Shown piece after piece: positions 44,347 through 52,789 of a DNA stretch of 64,000 nt. The DNA comes from Paraburkholderia tuberum STM678 (lineage in GTDB: Bacteria > Pseudomonadota > Gammaproteobacteria > Burkholderiales > Burkholderiaceae). A program made the translations under genes and the position numbers. The stretch lies in NCBI RefSeq assembly GCF_902833905.1, contig NZ_CADFGP010000009.1, positions 124,001 through 188,000 on the forward strand, written 5' to 3'. How positions within the stretch are numbered: the first letter of the stretch is position 1; each line of letters opens with the position of its first letter. The notes below the pieces were generated by a model that made no database searches, had not been told where the DNA came from, and saw only the letters and a list, made by a program, of their open reading frames with translations.

Positions 44347-44660
44347 GGAGCGGCTCCGTTTCGCAATGCAGCACGCCGAAGTGGCGCACTGTCGTGAGGG
44401 ACAGGCGATACCAGTATAGGCGCGACGTGCGCCCGCGGTACACCGGGAATACCTCGGGCGCGCCGGACGATGCCCGCTGGATTGACGCGGTCCGCGCGGG
44501 CTTGTTTCGGGTCTCGGGCTCGTGTTTCTCGTGATGCGCGTCTGCCTGGCGCGGCTTGTCGAGGGGCAGCGTCCCGTGCAAGCGAAGGGGCATCCACGTG
44601 CTGCATGCGGATTAGCGGTAAACTCGCAGTCCACACCTTATCCCCGGCTCGACCGGGTTC
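44347..44660. other. Divergent intergenic region between the CBS gene and ribA
   Basis: No FMN riboswitch is recognised and no gene is supported here. Confidence 0.4.
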
Positions 44661-45335
44661 ATGCCAGCACCATTGTTCAACGCCATGCTCACGTCTCAGG
44701 ATCCCTCGCCCGCAGCGGACGGCGCCGTCACCGGCGAATGCGTCGTGCTCGACGCCACCGCCACGCTGCCCACGCGCTACGGCACGTTCACTTCCTATGT
44801 GTTTCGCGTGGTCGACAGCGGCGCCGAACATCTCGCGCTCGTGATGGGCGATGTCGCCAACCAGTCGTCGGTGCTGACGCGCCTTCATTCGGAATGTCTG
44901 ACGGGCGACGTGCTCGGCTCCTATCGCTGCGACTGCGGCGAGCAGCTCGATCTCGCGCTGCGCTATATCGCGGCAGAGGGTTGCGGCGTACTGCTGTATC
45001 TGCGCGGCCACGAAGGACGCGGCATCGGTCTGTCGAACAAGATCCGCGCGTATGCGCTGCAGGAGCAGGGGCGCGATACCGTCGAAGCCAACCTCGATCT
45101 CGGCCTGCCCGACGATTCACGCGAATACGATTCGGCCGCGGGCATCCTGCGCACGCTGAAGGTCACGTCGGTACGGCTGATGAGTAACAATCCCGAAAAG
45201 TTCGACACGCTGTCGAAGCACGGCATTCCGGTGTGCGAGCGTGTCGCGCTCGCGATTCCGATGCGCGAGGAAAACGAGCGGTATATCCGCACGAAGCAGT
45301 TGAAGTTCGGGCATTACTTCGACGAGAACGAATAG
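44661..45335 (+). CDS. ribA: GTP cyclohydrolase II
   Basis: A 224-residue enzyme that opens GTP to the pyrimidine precursor of riboflavin. Zinc ligands are Cys79, Cys90 and Cys92 (HSECLTGD and RCDCGEQ), and the catalytic motif is [10 protein letters not shown] (115-124). It is monofunctional: no RibB domain is attached. The C-terminal NNPEKFDTL motif is also conserved. The start could instead be ATG 44685; neither has a strong ribosome site. No other rib gene is adjacent. Confidence 0.93.
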   Translation: MPAPLFNAMLTSQDPSPAADGAVTGECVVLDATATLPTRYGTFTSYVFRVVDSGAEHLALVMGDVANQSSVLTRLHSECLTGDVLGSYRCDCGEQLDLALRYIAAEGCGVLLYLRGHEGRGIGLSNKIRAYALQEQGRDTVEANLDLGLPDDSREYDSAAGILRTLKVTSVRLMSNNPEKFDTLSKHGIPVCERVALAIPMREENERYIRTKQLKFGHYFDENE

Positions 45336-45527
45336 CCATGTTTTCAGGCTTGCCTCGGTAAGGCCAAAGCCTTCCCGGGATATGCCGCAAGTAACTGAAT
45401 TTTAAGAAAAATATTAACACTTCAGGCCCATCGGTTGGTGTGTCGATGCGTGTCTCCGCTTACCCAAACTTGTGATGCTGGCATAGGTTTTTGTGCCGTT
45501 ATGCAGAAAACCTGCGCCGAGGGAAGA

Positions 45528-46405
45528 ATGCGCTTTGATGCACGTGCCGTGGCCAAGCTGCCGAGCGGCGAGCACATGACGTTTGAGGGATTTCCAGGCC
45601 TACGCCTACCAGGCTTCAACGAGCCGCAAGTCATGGACGTATCGCTATAAGTCGCCGATCGACGGTCGCATGCGACAGGTGAAGCTCGTGAGTGGCCGTC
45701 GACCTCATTTGCCGCAGCGATCGCGGCGTGGCAAACGAAGCGCGTCGAACGCGATTCCGGTGCCGAACCTTCGACACTGCGGAGAACGGGAATCAGCGGC
45801 TGCGCACCCAGGCGATTACACCGTCAGACAGCTGTGCCGCGACTATCTGGAAGGGTATGTAGAAGTAAATCGGAAGACAAAGGGAGCGGTCGAGGTCGCA
45901 CGTATATTCAAGGCGATGCTGGGGCCTATAGGGATATGCGCGTCACAGCCGTCACACGCGCCCAGGCTTTCGATTTCCTCGAGTCGTACCGGTCGACGCC
46001 GGCGCCTTCGCATGGACCTGGGTAGCGCCTGGCATTACGCGCTTGATGCTGGTCGTCTTCCTGAACAACATCAGCAAGAAGTGGATGATGCCGATCCGCG
46101 ACTGGAAGGCCGCACTGAACCGCTTCGCGATCCAGTTCGAAGAGCGGCTGGTGCCGGGTTAAACCTCAACCCGTTTACACAAAATTCCGGACACCCCCCG
46201 CGCTTGCCCGTCACGCATTGGTCCGCCCACGACCTTCGACGCGCAACTCGGACGCTTCTTGCAACGCTGGGATGTCCCAACGATATTGCCGAGGCAGTCC
46301 TCGGCCACGTACAGCCCGGAATCATCGGCGTCTACAACCGCCATACTTATCACAGGGAAAGGCGTGAGTGGCTCACGCAGCTGTCGCATCGCCTGGCGGC
46401 TCCAG
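45528..46405 (+). pseudogene. Broken tyrosine recombinase (phage-type integrase)
   Basis: The start MRFDARAVAKLPSGEH and then TSRKSWTYRYKSPIDGRMRQ match the N-terminal arm-binding part of prophage integrases. EWPSTSFAAAIAAWQ continues in another frame, then TVRQLCRDYLEGYVEVNRKTKG, then DMRVTAVTRAQAFDFLESY in a third. Frameshifts are needed near 45610, 45690, 45790 and 45925. After LGSAWHYALDAGRLPE an IS256-type fragment intervenes, and the frame resumes with WSAHDLRRATRTLLATLG, LGHVQPGIIGVYNRH and ERREWLTQLSHRL, the end of the catalytic domain. The middle of the catalytic domain is deleted. The gene is inactive and marks an old island or prophage. Confidence 0.88.
46058..46198 (+). mobile_element. 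IS256-family remnant: transposase C terminus plus right end
   Basis: The frame reads FLNNISKKWMMPIRDWKAA and then LNRFAIQFEERLVPG before a TAA at 46160. This is the conserved C-terminal end of IS256-family transposases. The sequence after the stop, ending CACAAAATTCCGGACACCCC at about 46198, looks like the element's terminal repeat. The rest of the element is gone. It sits inside the integrase pseudogene, so it landed there and a later deletion removed its left part together with integrase sequence. Confidence 0.82.
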
Positions 46406-46863
46406 CGCCGCCCAGATCTCGTTGCTTATTTTTCGTCTTGTCATCCTGCCAGGATATGGCGTTTGGGCCCAGCCGCGCTGTCCAGGTTGTATTAACGACT
46501 CTTAGCGGGAAACGGCATACCACTACACCGCGTAGCTGATCACGTCGGGTGGAAATCGATAGCCAACATAGGAGAGCGGGTTGTCGACGGCGGTATCGTT
46601 CTGTTGGGCGGCTGCTTTCATGAACGAAATCATCGCCGGGCCCCTTAAACCTGCCGATACGTGAACAAAGCCTGGAGAGTATCTCCGTCTTAAGCATCCT
46701 TTCAGTTTCGTCTGCATACCATACGATTGTCCATTTCGTCCGGTGGCCCAGCCGATGTCCACGTGATTTGGTGGCGGTCGAGTTGATCACCAGGAAAAGA
46801 GTCCAGGGGCACCTTCATGACCTTCGGGGACTTTCGTGTTCCGCCTGACTCGCGGCGGTTCCC
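46406..46863. other. Remnant-rich interval upstream of the UppS gene
   Basis: Apart from the IS6 scrap no gene is seen. The UppS promoter should lie toward the right end. Short open frames on both strands have no domain content. Confidence 0.45.
46525..46590 (-). mobile_element. IS6-family transposase N-terminal scrap
   Basis: On the minus strand the frame gives NPLSYVGYRFPPDVISYAV and then a stop. IS6-family transposases begin with this motif followed by a Trp; here the next codon is TAG. Nothing of the catalytic domain remains. The element is a short relic, another sign of past insertions in this segment. Confidence 0.72.
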
Positions 46864-47604
46864 ATGATCCATAAAAGTTCGACCGTTAGCGTACCGGCCG
46901 TGACCGACGTGCCGCGGCACATTGCAATCATTATGGACGGCAATGGCCGCTGGGCGGCGCAGCGCAAGCTGCCCCGAGTGGCCGGTCACGTGAAGGGTGT
47001 CGAAGCGGTCCGCGCGATCGTCGAGGGCTGCGCGCGGCGCGGCGTCGAATTCCTGACGCTGTTTGCATTCAGTTCGGAGAACTGGCGCCGGCCGGAGGAC
47101 GAAGTGTCGTTCCTGATGCGTCTGTTCGGGGCGACGCTACAGCGTGAAACGGCACGGTTGCACAAGAATGGCATCCGCTTGCGCGTCGTTGGTGATCTAT
47201 CGGCGTTCGATGCGCACCTTCGGGCGCTCGTGAAGCGAGGGGAAATCAGAACCGCCCACAATACACGTATGACGCTGACCATTGCGGCGAATTACGGCGG
47301 TCGCTGGGATATCCTTCACGCTATAAGCGAGCTACCCGCACGGAGTGCCGTCGATGGTCACGCCGTGCCGGTCGACGAAGCCAGCTTCGCGCAATATCTG
47401 GCGATGGCGTACGCGCCGGAACCCGATCTGCTGATCCGGACCGGAGGTGAGCAGCGCATCAGCAACTTCCTGCTATGGCAGCTCGCGTACACTGAACTCT
47501 ACTTCACCGACATATTCTGGCCAGATTTTGACGACGCCGCGCTTGATGCAGCGCTCGCATCATATCGGGCGCGCGAACGTCGTTTTGGGCGCGCAAATGC
47601 ATGA
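46864..47604 (+). CDS. uppS: Isoprenyl (undecaprenyl-diphosphate) synthase, probably accessory copy
   Basis: A 246-residue cis-prenyltransferase that adds isopentenyl units to farnesyl diphosphate to make the lipid carrier of cell-wall and polysaccharide synthesis. The catalytic Asp25 lies in IIMDGNGRW, followed by FSSENWRRP and the C-terminal [19 protein letters not shown] and FWPDF. The residue before that last motif is Gly (RTGGEQ) where Ser is usual. It does not sit in the usual rpsB-tsf-pyrH-frr-uppS-cdsA run, and it lies beside mobile-element relics, so it is probably a second copy gained by transfer. The open frame is intact. Confidence 0.92.
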   Translation: MIHKSSTVSVPAVTDVPRHIAIIMDGNGRWAAQRKLPRVAGHVKGVEAVRAIVEGCARRGVEFLTLFAFSSENWRRPEDEVSFLMRLFGATLQRETARLHKNGIRLRVVGDLSAFDAHLRALVKRGEIRTAHNTRMTLTIAANYGGRWDILHAISELPARSAVDGHAVPVDEASFAQYLAMAYAPEPDLLIRTGGEQRISNFLLWQLAYTELYFTDIFWPDFDDAALDAALASYRARERRFGRANA

Positions 47605-48415
47605 CAGAGGTGTGAAGTATTCACTCATGCTAGACGCCTACTTTATCGGAAGGAGATGGGTCACTCAGACAATCTCCTGCTGTACGAAATGGCCGGTGCC
47701 ATTCTGTCAGCCGCGCCGCGATCGCGGCACGCCACTGGCGAATTGCGCAACCGCTACTTTTCCCCGCTCGTCGAAGTGCTTGAGGCCGTCAAGGCCTGTT
47801 TCCGACACTGGATCAGGTCAAACGAGATTTTGCGAAGATTATGCTGCATTATTCAAGACGCTCTGTTTAGTTATCGCGACCCAGCGACATTTGGCTCAAA
47901 AGCTGTGATTTGCAGGAGACGAACTATGGGCTACTGGGCTTATAAGGAGGTTCGGTCCATGCATTTCCTTGGGACTCGGTGCTCGCCGTGCAGGATTCGC
48001 TCAGGCGGGCTGGCCTGTGGTTGCTGCAATGCGGAGACGCCGGGTCATTTGACCAACGTCAAAACCCTGCGGTGCAATGAGAAGAACGTGAGAGAAGTCC
48101 AGGATGCGAAGCTTATCTGATGCTTAGCGACGTCATGTTTGGGATGACTGAACAAACCGGAGCGATGCTTCGAGCCGTGGGATTTCTCATGTAATCAGCG
48201 TACTCCTGGGCAACTTAAGGCGGAGGTTAACGATGCGCATCAACGGCGAAGGTGTCGAAGCGTGCATTGTCGGCGCGCTATTGGTGTTCAATGCCGCGCC
48301 CGGCCTCTTTCAGGAAGAGCAGGCAAATGGTGTCGTCGATGCATTGAGGCAGCGCAGAGTCGGCTCGGTGTCGATCCGGCTCGCGCGTTATCGTGATGAT
48401 GTGGGCCGCCGGCCT
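47605..48415. other. Gene-poor interval after uppS
   Basis: Two doubtful frames are listed separately. Base composition looks less GC-rich than the core genes, and I recognise no domain on either strand. Confidence 0.45.
47656..48120 (+). CDS. Hypothetical ORF, doubtful
   Basis: A 154-codon frame whose product is Cys- and Arg-rich in its second half and matches nothing I know. An internal ATG at 47926 has an AGGAG seven bases ahead and would give a 64-residue product. Codon choice is mixed. It may be a decayed gene or chance. Confidence 0.25.
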   Translation: MGHSDNLLLYEMAGAILSAAPRSRHATGELRNRYFSPLVEVLEAVKACFRHWIRSNEILRRLCCIIQDALFSYRDPATFGSKAVICRRRTMGYWAYKEVRSMHFLGTRCSPCRIRSGGLACGCCNAETPGHLTNVKTLRCNEKNVREVQDAKLI

Positions 48416-48715
48416 TCAATGCTTCAGGCAAGTGTCGGCGTTCTTCCATGTGCAGACGTCGAGTCCGGTGTGAATGACCGGAGGTACCGACTTCCCTTCC
48501 GCGAGGTCACGCATGACCATCGCGGCGCGGTAGCCCATTTCCTCGGGCCGCTGGCCGACGAGCACATTCACCTTGTGTTCCTTGAGCGCTTGCAGTTCGG
48601 GCCCGAGCGTATCCGCCGAGACGATCACGAACTTGCCGTTCTTGATCTTGTCCATTATCGGCGCGACAACCTGCGAATAGGCCTGCGGCGCAAAGAGAGG
48701 CCAGCCGCCCGCTAG
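48233..48715 (+). CDS. Hypothetical ORF with strong ribosome site, antisense at its 3' part
   Basis: The ATG is preceded by GGAGG at ideal spacing, and the first 60 codons (MRINGEGVEACIVGALLVF on) lie outside any other gene and use codons typical of the genome. The rest overlaps the sugar-binding protein gene on the other strand and looks like its shadow. It may be the truncated 5' end of a lost gene. No domain recognised. Confidence 0.25.
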   Translation: MRINGEGVEACIVGALLVFNAAPGLFQEEQANGVVDALRQRRVGSVSIRLARYRDDVGRRPSMLQASVGVLPCADVESGVNDRRYRLPFREVTHDHRGAVAHFLGPLADEHIHLVFLERLQFGPERIRRDDHELAVLDLVHYRRDNLRIGLRRKERPAAR

Positions 48716-49408
48716 CAGAAAGGCGTCGAGACCGGTAGGGTGGGCGGTCAGCGTGTCCTGCATCATCTGGTTCGCCTTGGCGGCGTCGTCGTTCACGTAG
48801 AGCGGACAGCCACTGATCTCATGCCAGCCGTTCTCGCCAGCGAGCTTCGTGATCCCTTTCTTCCCGGAGAGCACATCGCGCGCGCCCTGGGCCCGCTGGT
48901 TGATGTTCTCCGCTGCCGGATTGCCCATCACCAGGCAGACATTGCCGCCTTTCGGCATCAGCATCTTCAACTGCTCGCCAAGCTTGGCGCCCAGTTCGTA
49001 GTTGTCGGTGCCGACATAGGCCTTGCGCAGCGACGCATCCTTCGGCAGCAGATCGGCATCCGCGGTGATGATCGGGACCGATCCGCCGCGGCGGCGCAGC
49101 ACCTCCGCCACAGCCGGCGCGTTCGCGGGCGAGATCGCCATGCTCGCGACGCCCTTGGTCAGCAGGTCGTCGATGATCTGCACTTGCGCGCTCTCGTCCG
49201 CGGCGGTCGCGGGACCGGTGTAGTAGCAGTTGTAGCCTTCCTTGTTGAGTTCCTTGTTCGCCCGTTCGCATCCTTGATGCATGAGGTCGAAGTACGGGTT
49301 GTCGAGACCCTTCACCACCAGCGCAAGGGTCTTATCGGCCGCGAAGCCAGAGGACGCCAGCATCGCGAGTCCTCCAGCCGCGGCAAGACACATCCACAGT
49401 TTCTTCAT
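48416..49408 (-). CDS. CUT2-family sugar ABC transporter substrate-binding protein
   Basis: A 330-residue periplasmic-binding protein of the RbsB/FrcB type (SBP family 4-like). A signal peptide ends near FAA (about residue 24). The mature chain begins KTLALVVKGLDNPYFDLM, with NVCLVMGNPAAENINQRA in the centre. It carries extra cysteines (GYNCYY, ISGCPLY, VCTWKNADTC) that may form disulfides. AGGAGG precedes ATG 49408. It is the last gene of the transporter, 213 bases after the permease stop. Confidence 0.92.
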   Translation of the reverse strand: MKKLWMCLAAAGGLAMLASSGFAADKTLALVVKGLDNPYFDLMHQGCERANKELNKEGYNCYYTGPATAADESAQVQIIDDLLTKGVASMAISPANAPAVAEVLRRRGGSVPIITADADLLPKDASLRKAYVGTDNYELGAKLGEQLKMLMPKGGNVCLVMGNPAAENINQRAQGARDVLSGKKGITKLAGENGWHEISGCPLYVNDDAAKANQMMQDTLTAHPTGLDAFLLAGGWPLFAPQAYSQVVAPIMDKIKNGKFVIVSADTLGPELQALKEHKVNVLVGQRPEEMGYRAAMVMRDLAEGKSVPPVIHTGLDVCTWKNADTCLKH

Positions 49409-49621
49409 TGCTTCCTCCTGTTCGGCGCCGGCTCTACGGTGCCCATGTGGGCCTACACAGTCTTCATAACGATCCAACGTCAGGCCCGAAATCGGAACTC
49501 GGCCTTGGAGCGGATCCTCGCGGTCTTGTGAACCCATGCGTGCGGCAGTTCCGCGCCTGATCCGGCCGCACCCGCTTCCCGCGGCACCGGCCGGGAAGCG
49601 GCCGGCGCGTCCAACGACATT

Positions 49622-50647
49622 TCAATCTCCTTGCCGCTCGCCACCGAGCCTGTTAAAGAGCACCGCGACGACGATGAAGCTGCCGACGACCGTGCCCTGC
49701 CAGAACGCGTCGACGCCGAGCAGGATCAGGCTGTTGCGGATGACCTCGATGAGCGCCGCGCCGACGATCGTGCCGAAGGCGCTGCCAACCCCGCCGATCA
49801 GATTGGTCCCGCCGACCACGGTAGCAGCGATCACACGCAGTTCGTCGCCCGTGCCGAGGCCTGTCGTCACCGCGCCTAGCCAGCCGACTTCGAGAATCGC
49901 CGCGACGCCCGCCATGAGGCCGCAGAGCATGTAGACGGAACAAACGATGCGGCGCACCGGTACGCCGGTGAGAGTCGCCGCATGACGGTTGCCGCCGATC
50001 GCGAACACATAGCGGCCCCAGCGGGTCCAGCCGAACGCGAACCAGAACAACAGCCCAAGCAGGATCAGGAACCACACCGGATTGGCGACGCCGAGCGTCG
50101 CGCCGCCGCCGAGCGCGAGGAGCTTGCTGCCGTCGGGGCCGAAATCGAAAATGGTCCGGCTGCGGGAGATCACGAGTGCGAGGCTGCGGCCGACGCTCAG
50201 CATGGCGAGCGTCACGACGAAAGGCTGCATGCCGAGATACGCGATGAGCAAGCCGTTGACGAGGCCGACCAGCCCGGCGGTCAGTAGTCCCATGCCGATA
50301 CCGGCCCAGATCGGGTAGCCCGCGTTCATGACGACCGAGAGCACGATACCGCTGATGCCGATCGTCGAGCCAACCGAAATGTCGATGCCGCCCGTGACGA
50401 TCACCGCCATCATTCCCAGCGCCACGATGGCGACGAAGGCGAAGTTTCGCGTAACGTTGAAAAGATTCTCGGAGGTCGCGAAGGTCGAGGTCGCGAAAGA
50501 CAGGGCGATACAGGCGACGATCGTTGCCAGCACGACCCAGAACACCTGGCTTGCGAGCATTCCCGACCAGCGAGTATGCGTCCTCGCGGACTGTGGATCA
50601 TCGAGCAATGGCGGGGTTGTAGGGGGCCTTCGCGGCGCGTCGTTCAA
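49622..50647 (-). CDS. CUT2-family sugar ABC transporter permease
   Basis: A 341-residue RbsC-like permease with about eight to ten TM segments and the family motif VTGGIDISVGSTIG near residue 85, and GNRHAATLTGVPV later. It forms the homodimeric channel for a pentose, hexose or polyol. The start is TTG 50647, which has GGAG eight bases upstream. The ATPase gene stop is 26 bases before it. Confidence 0.92.
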   Translation of the reverse strand: MNDAPRRPPTTPPLLDDPQSARTHTRWSGMLASQVFWVVLATIVACIALSFATSTFATSENLFNVTRNFAFVAIVALGMMAVIVTGGIDISVGSTIGISGIVLSVVMNAGYPIWAGIGMGLLTAGLVGLVNGLLIAYLGMQPFVVTLAMLSVGRSLALVISRSRTIFDFGPDGSKLLALGGGATLGVANPVWFLILLGLLFWFAFGWTRWGRYVFAIGGNRHAATLTGVPVRRIVCSVYMLCGLMAGVAAILEVGWLGAVTTGLGTGDELRVIAATVVGGTNLIGGVGSAFGTIVGAALIEVIRNSLILLGVDAFWQGTVVGSFIVVAVLFNRLGGERQGD

Positions 50648-50673
50648 TGTGGTGGCTCCGATGCGAGGCAGGT

Positions 50674-51414
50674 TCAGGCAGCGGCGATGGCGCCGGTGAT
50701 CAGTCCGGTCACTTCTTCCGGGGAGGACTCTTCGGTCTTCTTGTCCGCGACCTTGCGCCCGCGCCGCATGACAACCACCCGTTGGGCAACGGCGAATACG
50801 TCAGGCATGCGGTGGCTGATGAGGATGACGGCGATACCGTGTTCGGACAGGCGTCTGATGAGATCCAGCACCTCGACGACCTGGCGCACACTGATCGAGG
50901 CGGTCGGCTCGTCCATGAGGACGAGCCTTGCTTCCGAGAGGCGCGTGCGGGCGATGGCCACCGCCTGCCGCTGTCCCCCCGACATTTGCCTGACGAGGTC
51001 GCGCGGGCGCGTCTCGGACTTCAGTGCCTTGAACAGTTCACCCGCACGCCGATACATGGTCGCGTGATCGAGCACGCGGATAGGCCCGAACCCGACCCGC
51101 GGTTCGCGGCCAAGGAAAACGTTGGCGGCTGCCGTCAGGTTGTCGCAGAGCGCGAGATCCTGATAGACGACTTCGATGCCGCGCGCGCGCGCGTCGACCG
51201 GCTTGTTGAAATGCACGGGATTTCCATCGATGAGAATTTCGCCGTGCGAAGGTGGAAAGTTGCCGGCGACGACCTTCACCAAAGTCGATTTCCCGGCCCC
51301 GTTATCGCCCATGAGCCCCACGACCTGACCTGGCTCCAGACTGAGCGTCACGTCGGTCAGGGCCTGAATGGCGCCGAAATGCCTGGAAACGCCTCTGAGC
51401 TCAAGAAGACTCAT
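50674..51414 (-). CDS. CUT2-family ABC transporter ATPase, single-domain
   Basis: A 246-residue ATPase with Walker A GDNGAGKST, signature MSGGQRQAVAIAR and Walker B LVLMDEPTASI. Most CUT2 systems use a fused double ATPase of about 500 residues (RbsA); this one has a single domain, as in FrcA, and would work as a homodimer. It is the first gene of the ATPase-permease-SBP operon. The start is MSLLELRG at 51414. Confidence 0.93.
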   Translation of the reverse strand: MSLLELRGVSRHFGAIQALTDVTLSLEPGQVVGLMGDNGAGKSTLVKVVAGNFPPSHGEILIDGNPVHFNKPVDARARGIEVVYQDLALCDNLTAAANVFLGREPRVGFGPIRVLDHATMYRRAGELFKALKSETRPRDLVRQMSGGQRQAVAIARTRLSEARLVLMDEPTASISVRQVVEVLDLIRRLSEHGIAVILISHRMPDVFAVAQRVVVMRRGRKVADKKTEESSPEEVTGLITGAIAAA

Positions 51415-51882
51415 GGACAGTCGTGCTCGCTGGAGTGGGGGCGTCCATGGCATTGGCCGGACGGCCAGTAGACACGCGAAGGAAGTAAATATTTTTTAGC
51501 GCACGATAGGGCATTTAGCAAGGCACTTTGGCCACCTGTCGAACGTGCCGCCGAATCGGAAGGCGCGTCCAGTGCGGCTGCGCACGAAGCGGCGAGCGGT
51601 GGCCGCTGAGGGGCGTCGAGCCGCTCGCGTCCATCGGAAAATGTCATCCAGCGGACTTCGCGCCACAGGCGCCGCTCCTGGCATGACAAGTACGATCGCC
51701 CCAATTAAGCCAGGCCTGAAAGCTTCTGGCGCGTCCGTGCGAGGGTAATCACCCATTAGCCCAAGCGGTCTTGGATGTCTTGAGAATGGATCGTACGGAC
51801 ACGGGCTAAAGGGCTGGCACGCAGAGATCGTCGCTGGCGCGCCGGCCGTCGACGAACGCTCATCCCTGGCGCCGCTGCAAGA
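51415..51882. other. Intergenic region between the sugar transporter and the MarR gene
   Basis: The promoter of the sugar transporter should lie toward its left end, where a short AT-rich stretch (about 51480-51500) is seen. No gene is supported. Confidence 0.4.
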
Positions 51883-52350
51883 TCACCAATCTGGCGATTT
51901 GGCCGCTCCGCCAACCAGTGGTGTCTGTTGAACCTGAAACTGCCCCAGCGCCCAACCGAATGACTCGATTTCCCGCTTATGCAGCATCGCGAGCTTCAAC
52001 AGGCACCGCTCGCCTTTTTCCGTCAGGTGGACCTGCACGAGTCGCCGGTCGGAAGCGTCGGGGCGACGCTCGACGAGCCCGGCGGCTTCGCAGCGGGACA
52101 CGAGCGCCGCGGTACCGTTGGGCGCTGCCTGCAACCGTTCAGCCAGTTCGCCGATACTGGCCCAGGAGCGCTCGGGAAATCCCCTGACGTGAAGGAGCAT
52201 CTGATATTGCAGAGGCGTGACTCCTTCCGCGTGAGTAATTTCTTCCGAATATCGCAGGAACCTGCGTAACTGGTAACGGAATGCGGACATGGCTTCGAGA
52301 TCCTGCTTGTTGGGCATGCCGACCCGGATGTGCGGTGATGTTTGCTTCAC
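51883..52350 (-). CDS. MarR-family transcriptional regulator
   Basis: A 155-residue winged-helix regulator: helix 1-2 near SAFRYQLRRFLRYSEEI, DNA-binding helix in ELAERLQAAPNGTAALVSRCE, and the wing ERRPDASDRRLVQVHLTEKGE. It is expected to dimerise and respond to small aromatic or oxidant ligands. The start is GTG 52350 with AGGTAG ahead; ATG 52317 is possible. It is divergent from the CLC gene, which may be a target. Confidence 0.9.
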   Translation of the reverse strand: MKQTSPHIRVGMPNKQDLEAMSAFRYQLRRFLRYSEEITHAEGVTPLQYQMLLHVRGFPERSWASIGELAERLQAAPNGTAALVSRCEAAGLVERRPDASDRRLVQVHLTEKGERCLLKLAMLHKREIESFGWALGQFQVQQTPLVGGAAKSPDW

Positions 52351-52789
52351 TTTGCTACCTGTCTCGTTCGGAACATGGACCAGGCGCCTGAAACCGGATT
52401 CTCTGCAGCCTTGCTGAAATCCTGTTGCTCTATCGCAAAGCGCACCGGCAATGCGGCGTGACGGGGTGACAGCGCAAAATCGTATCAGATGGATTGCGTG
52501 CCCGCGCCGGATCTGGATGCGGTGAACGGTGGGTGTTCCGTATCGCCACGACCATCAAGGTTGGTGAACACGCGTTGATAGGACTATAGTGCATGGCACG
52601 GCATGACATGATTGCCGAGGCCTGTCTACCCGGTCGCACCGACCGATTCAGGCGGGCGGTGCGATGTTCGATCATCCCCCAAGACCGCTCGGCTTCTTTC
52701 TGCGGGGACCTTGTATTGCGTGCATGGGACCGCTCGAGGCTCCCGCGCCGAACGATGACGCGGTGTTGTCATGCGAGGAGAGGCGGGAT
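52351..52789. other. Divergent intergenic region between MarR and CLC genes
   Basis: It contains the promoter candidate at 52561 and a leader of about 200 bases before the CLC start. An in-frame extension of the CLC gene (from 52664) is not supported by a ribosome site. Confidence 0.5.
52561..52590 (+). promoter_or_regulatory. Sigma-70 promoter candidate TTGGTG-N18-TATAGT
   Basis: The -35 TTGGTG (52561-52566) and -10 TATAGT (52585-52590) are 18 bases apart and face the CLC gene. Confidence 0.5.

Noticed and set aside
45336-45527. tRNA gene as attachment site for the broken integrase
   Set aside because: No cloverleaf or T-loop sequence is visible next to the integrase remnant.
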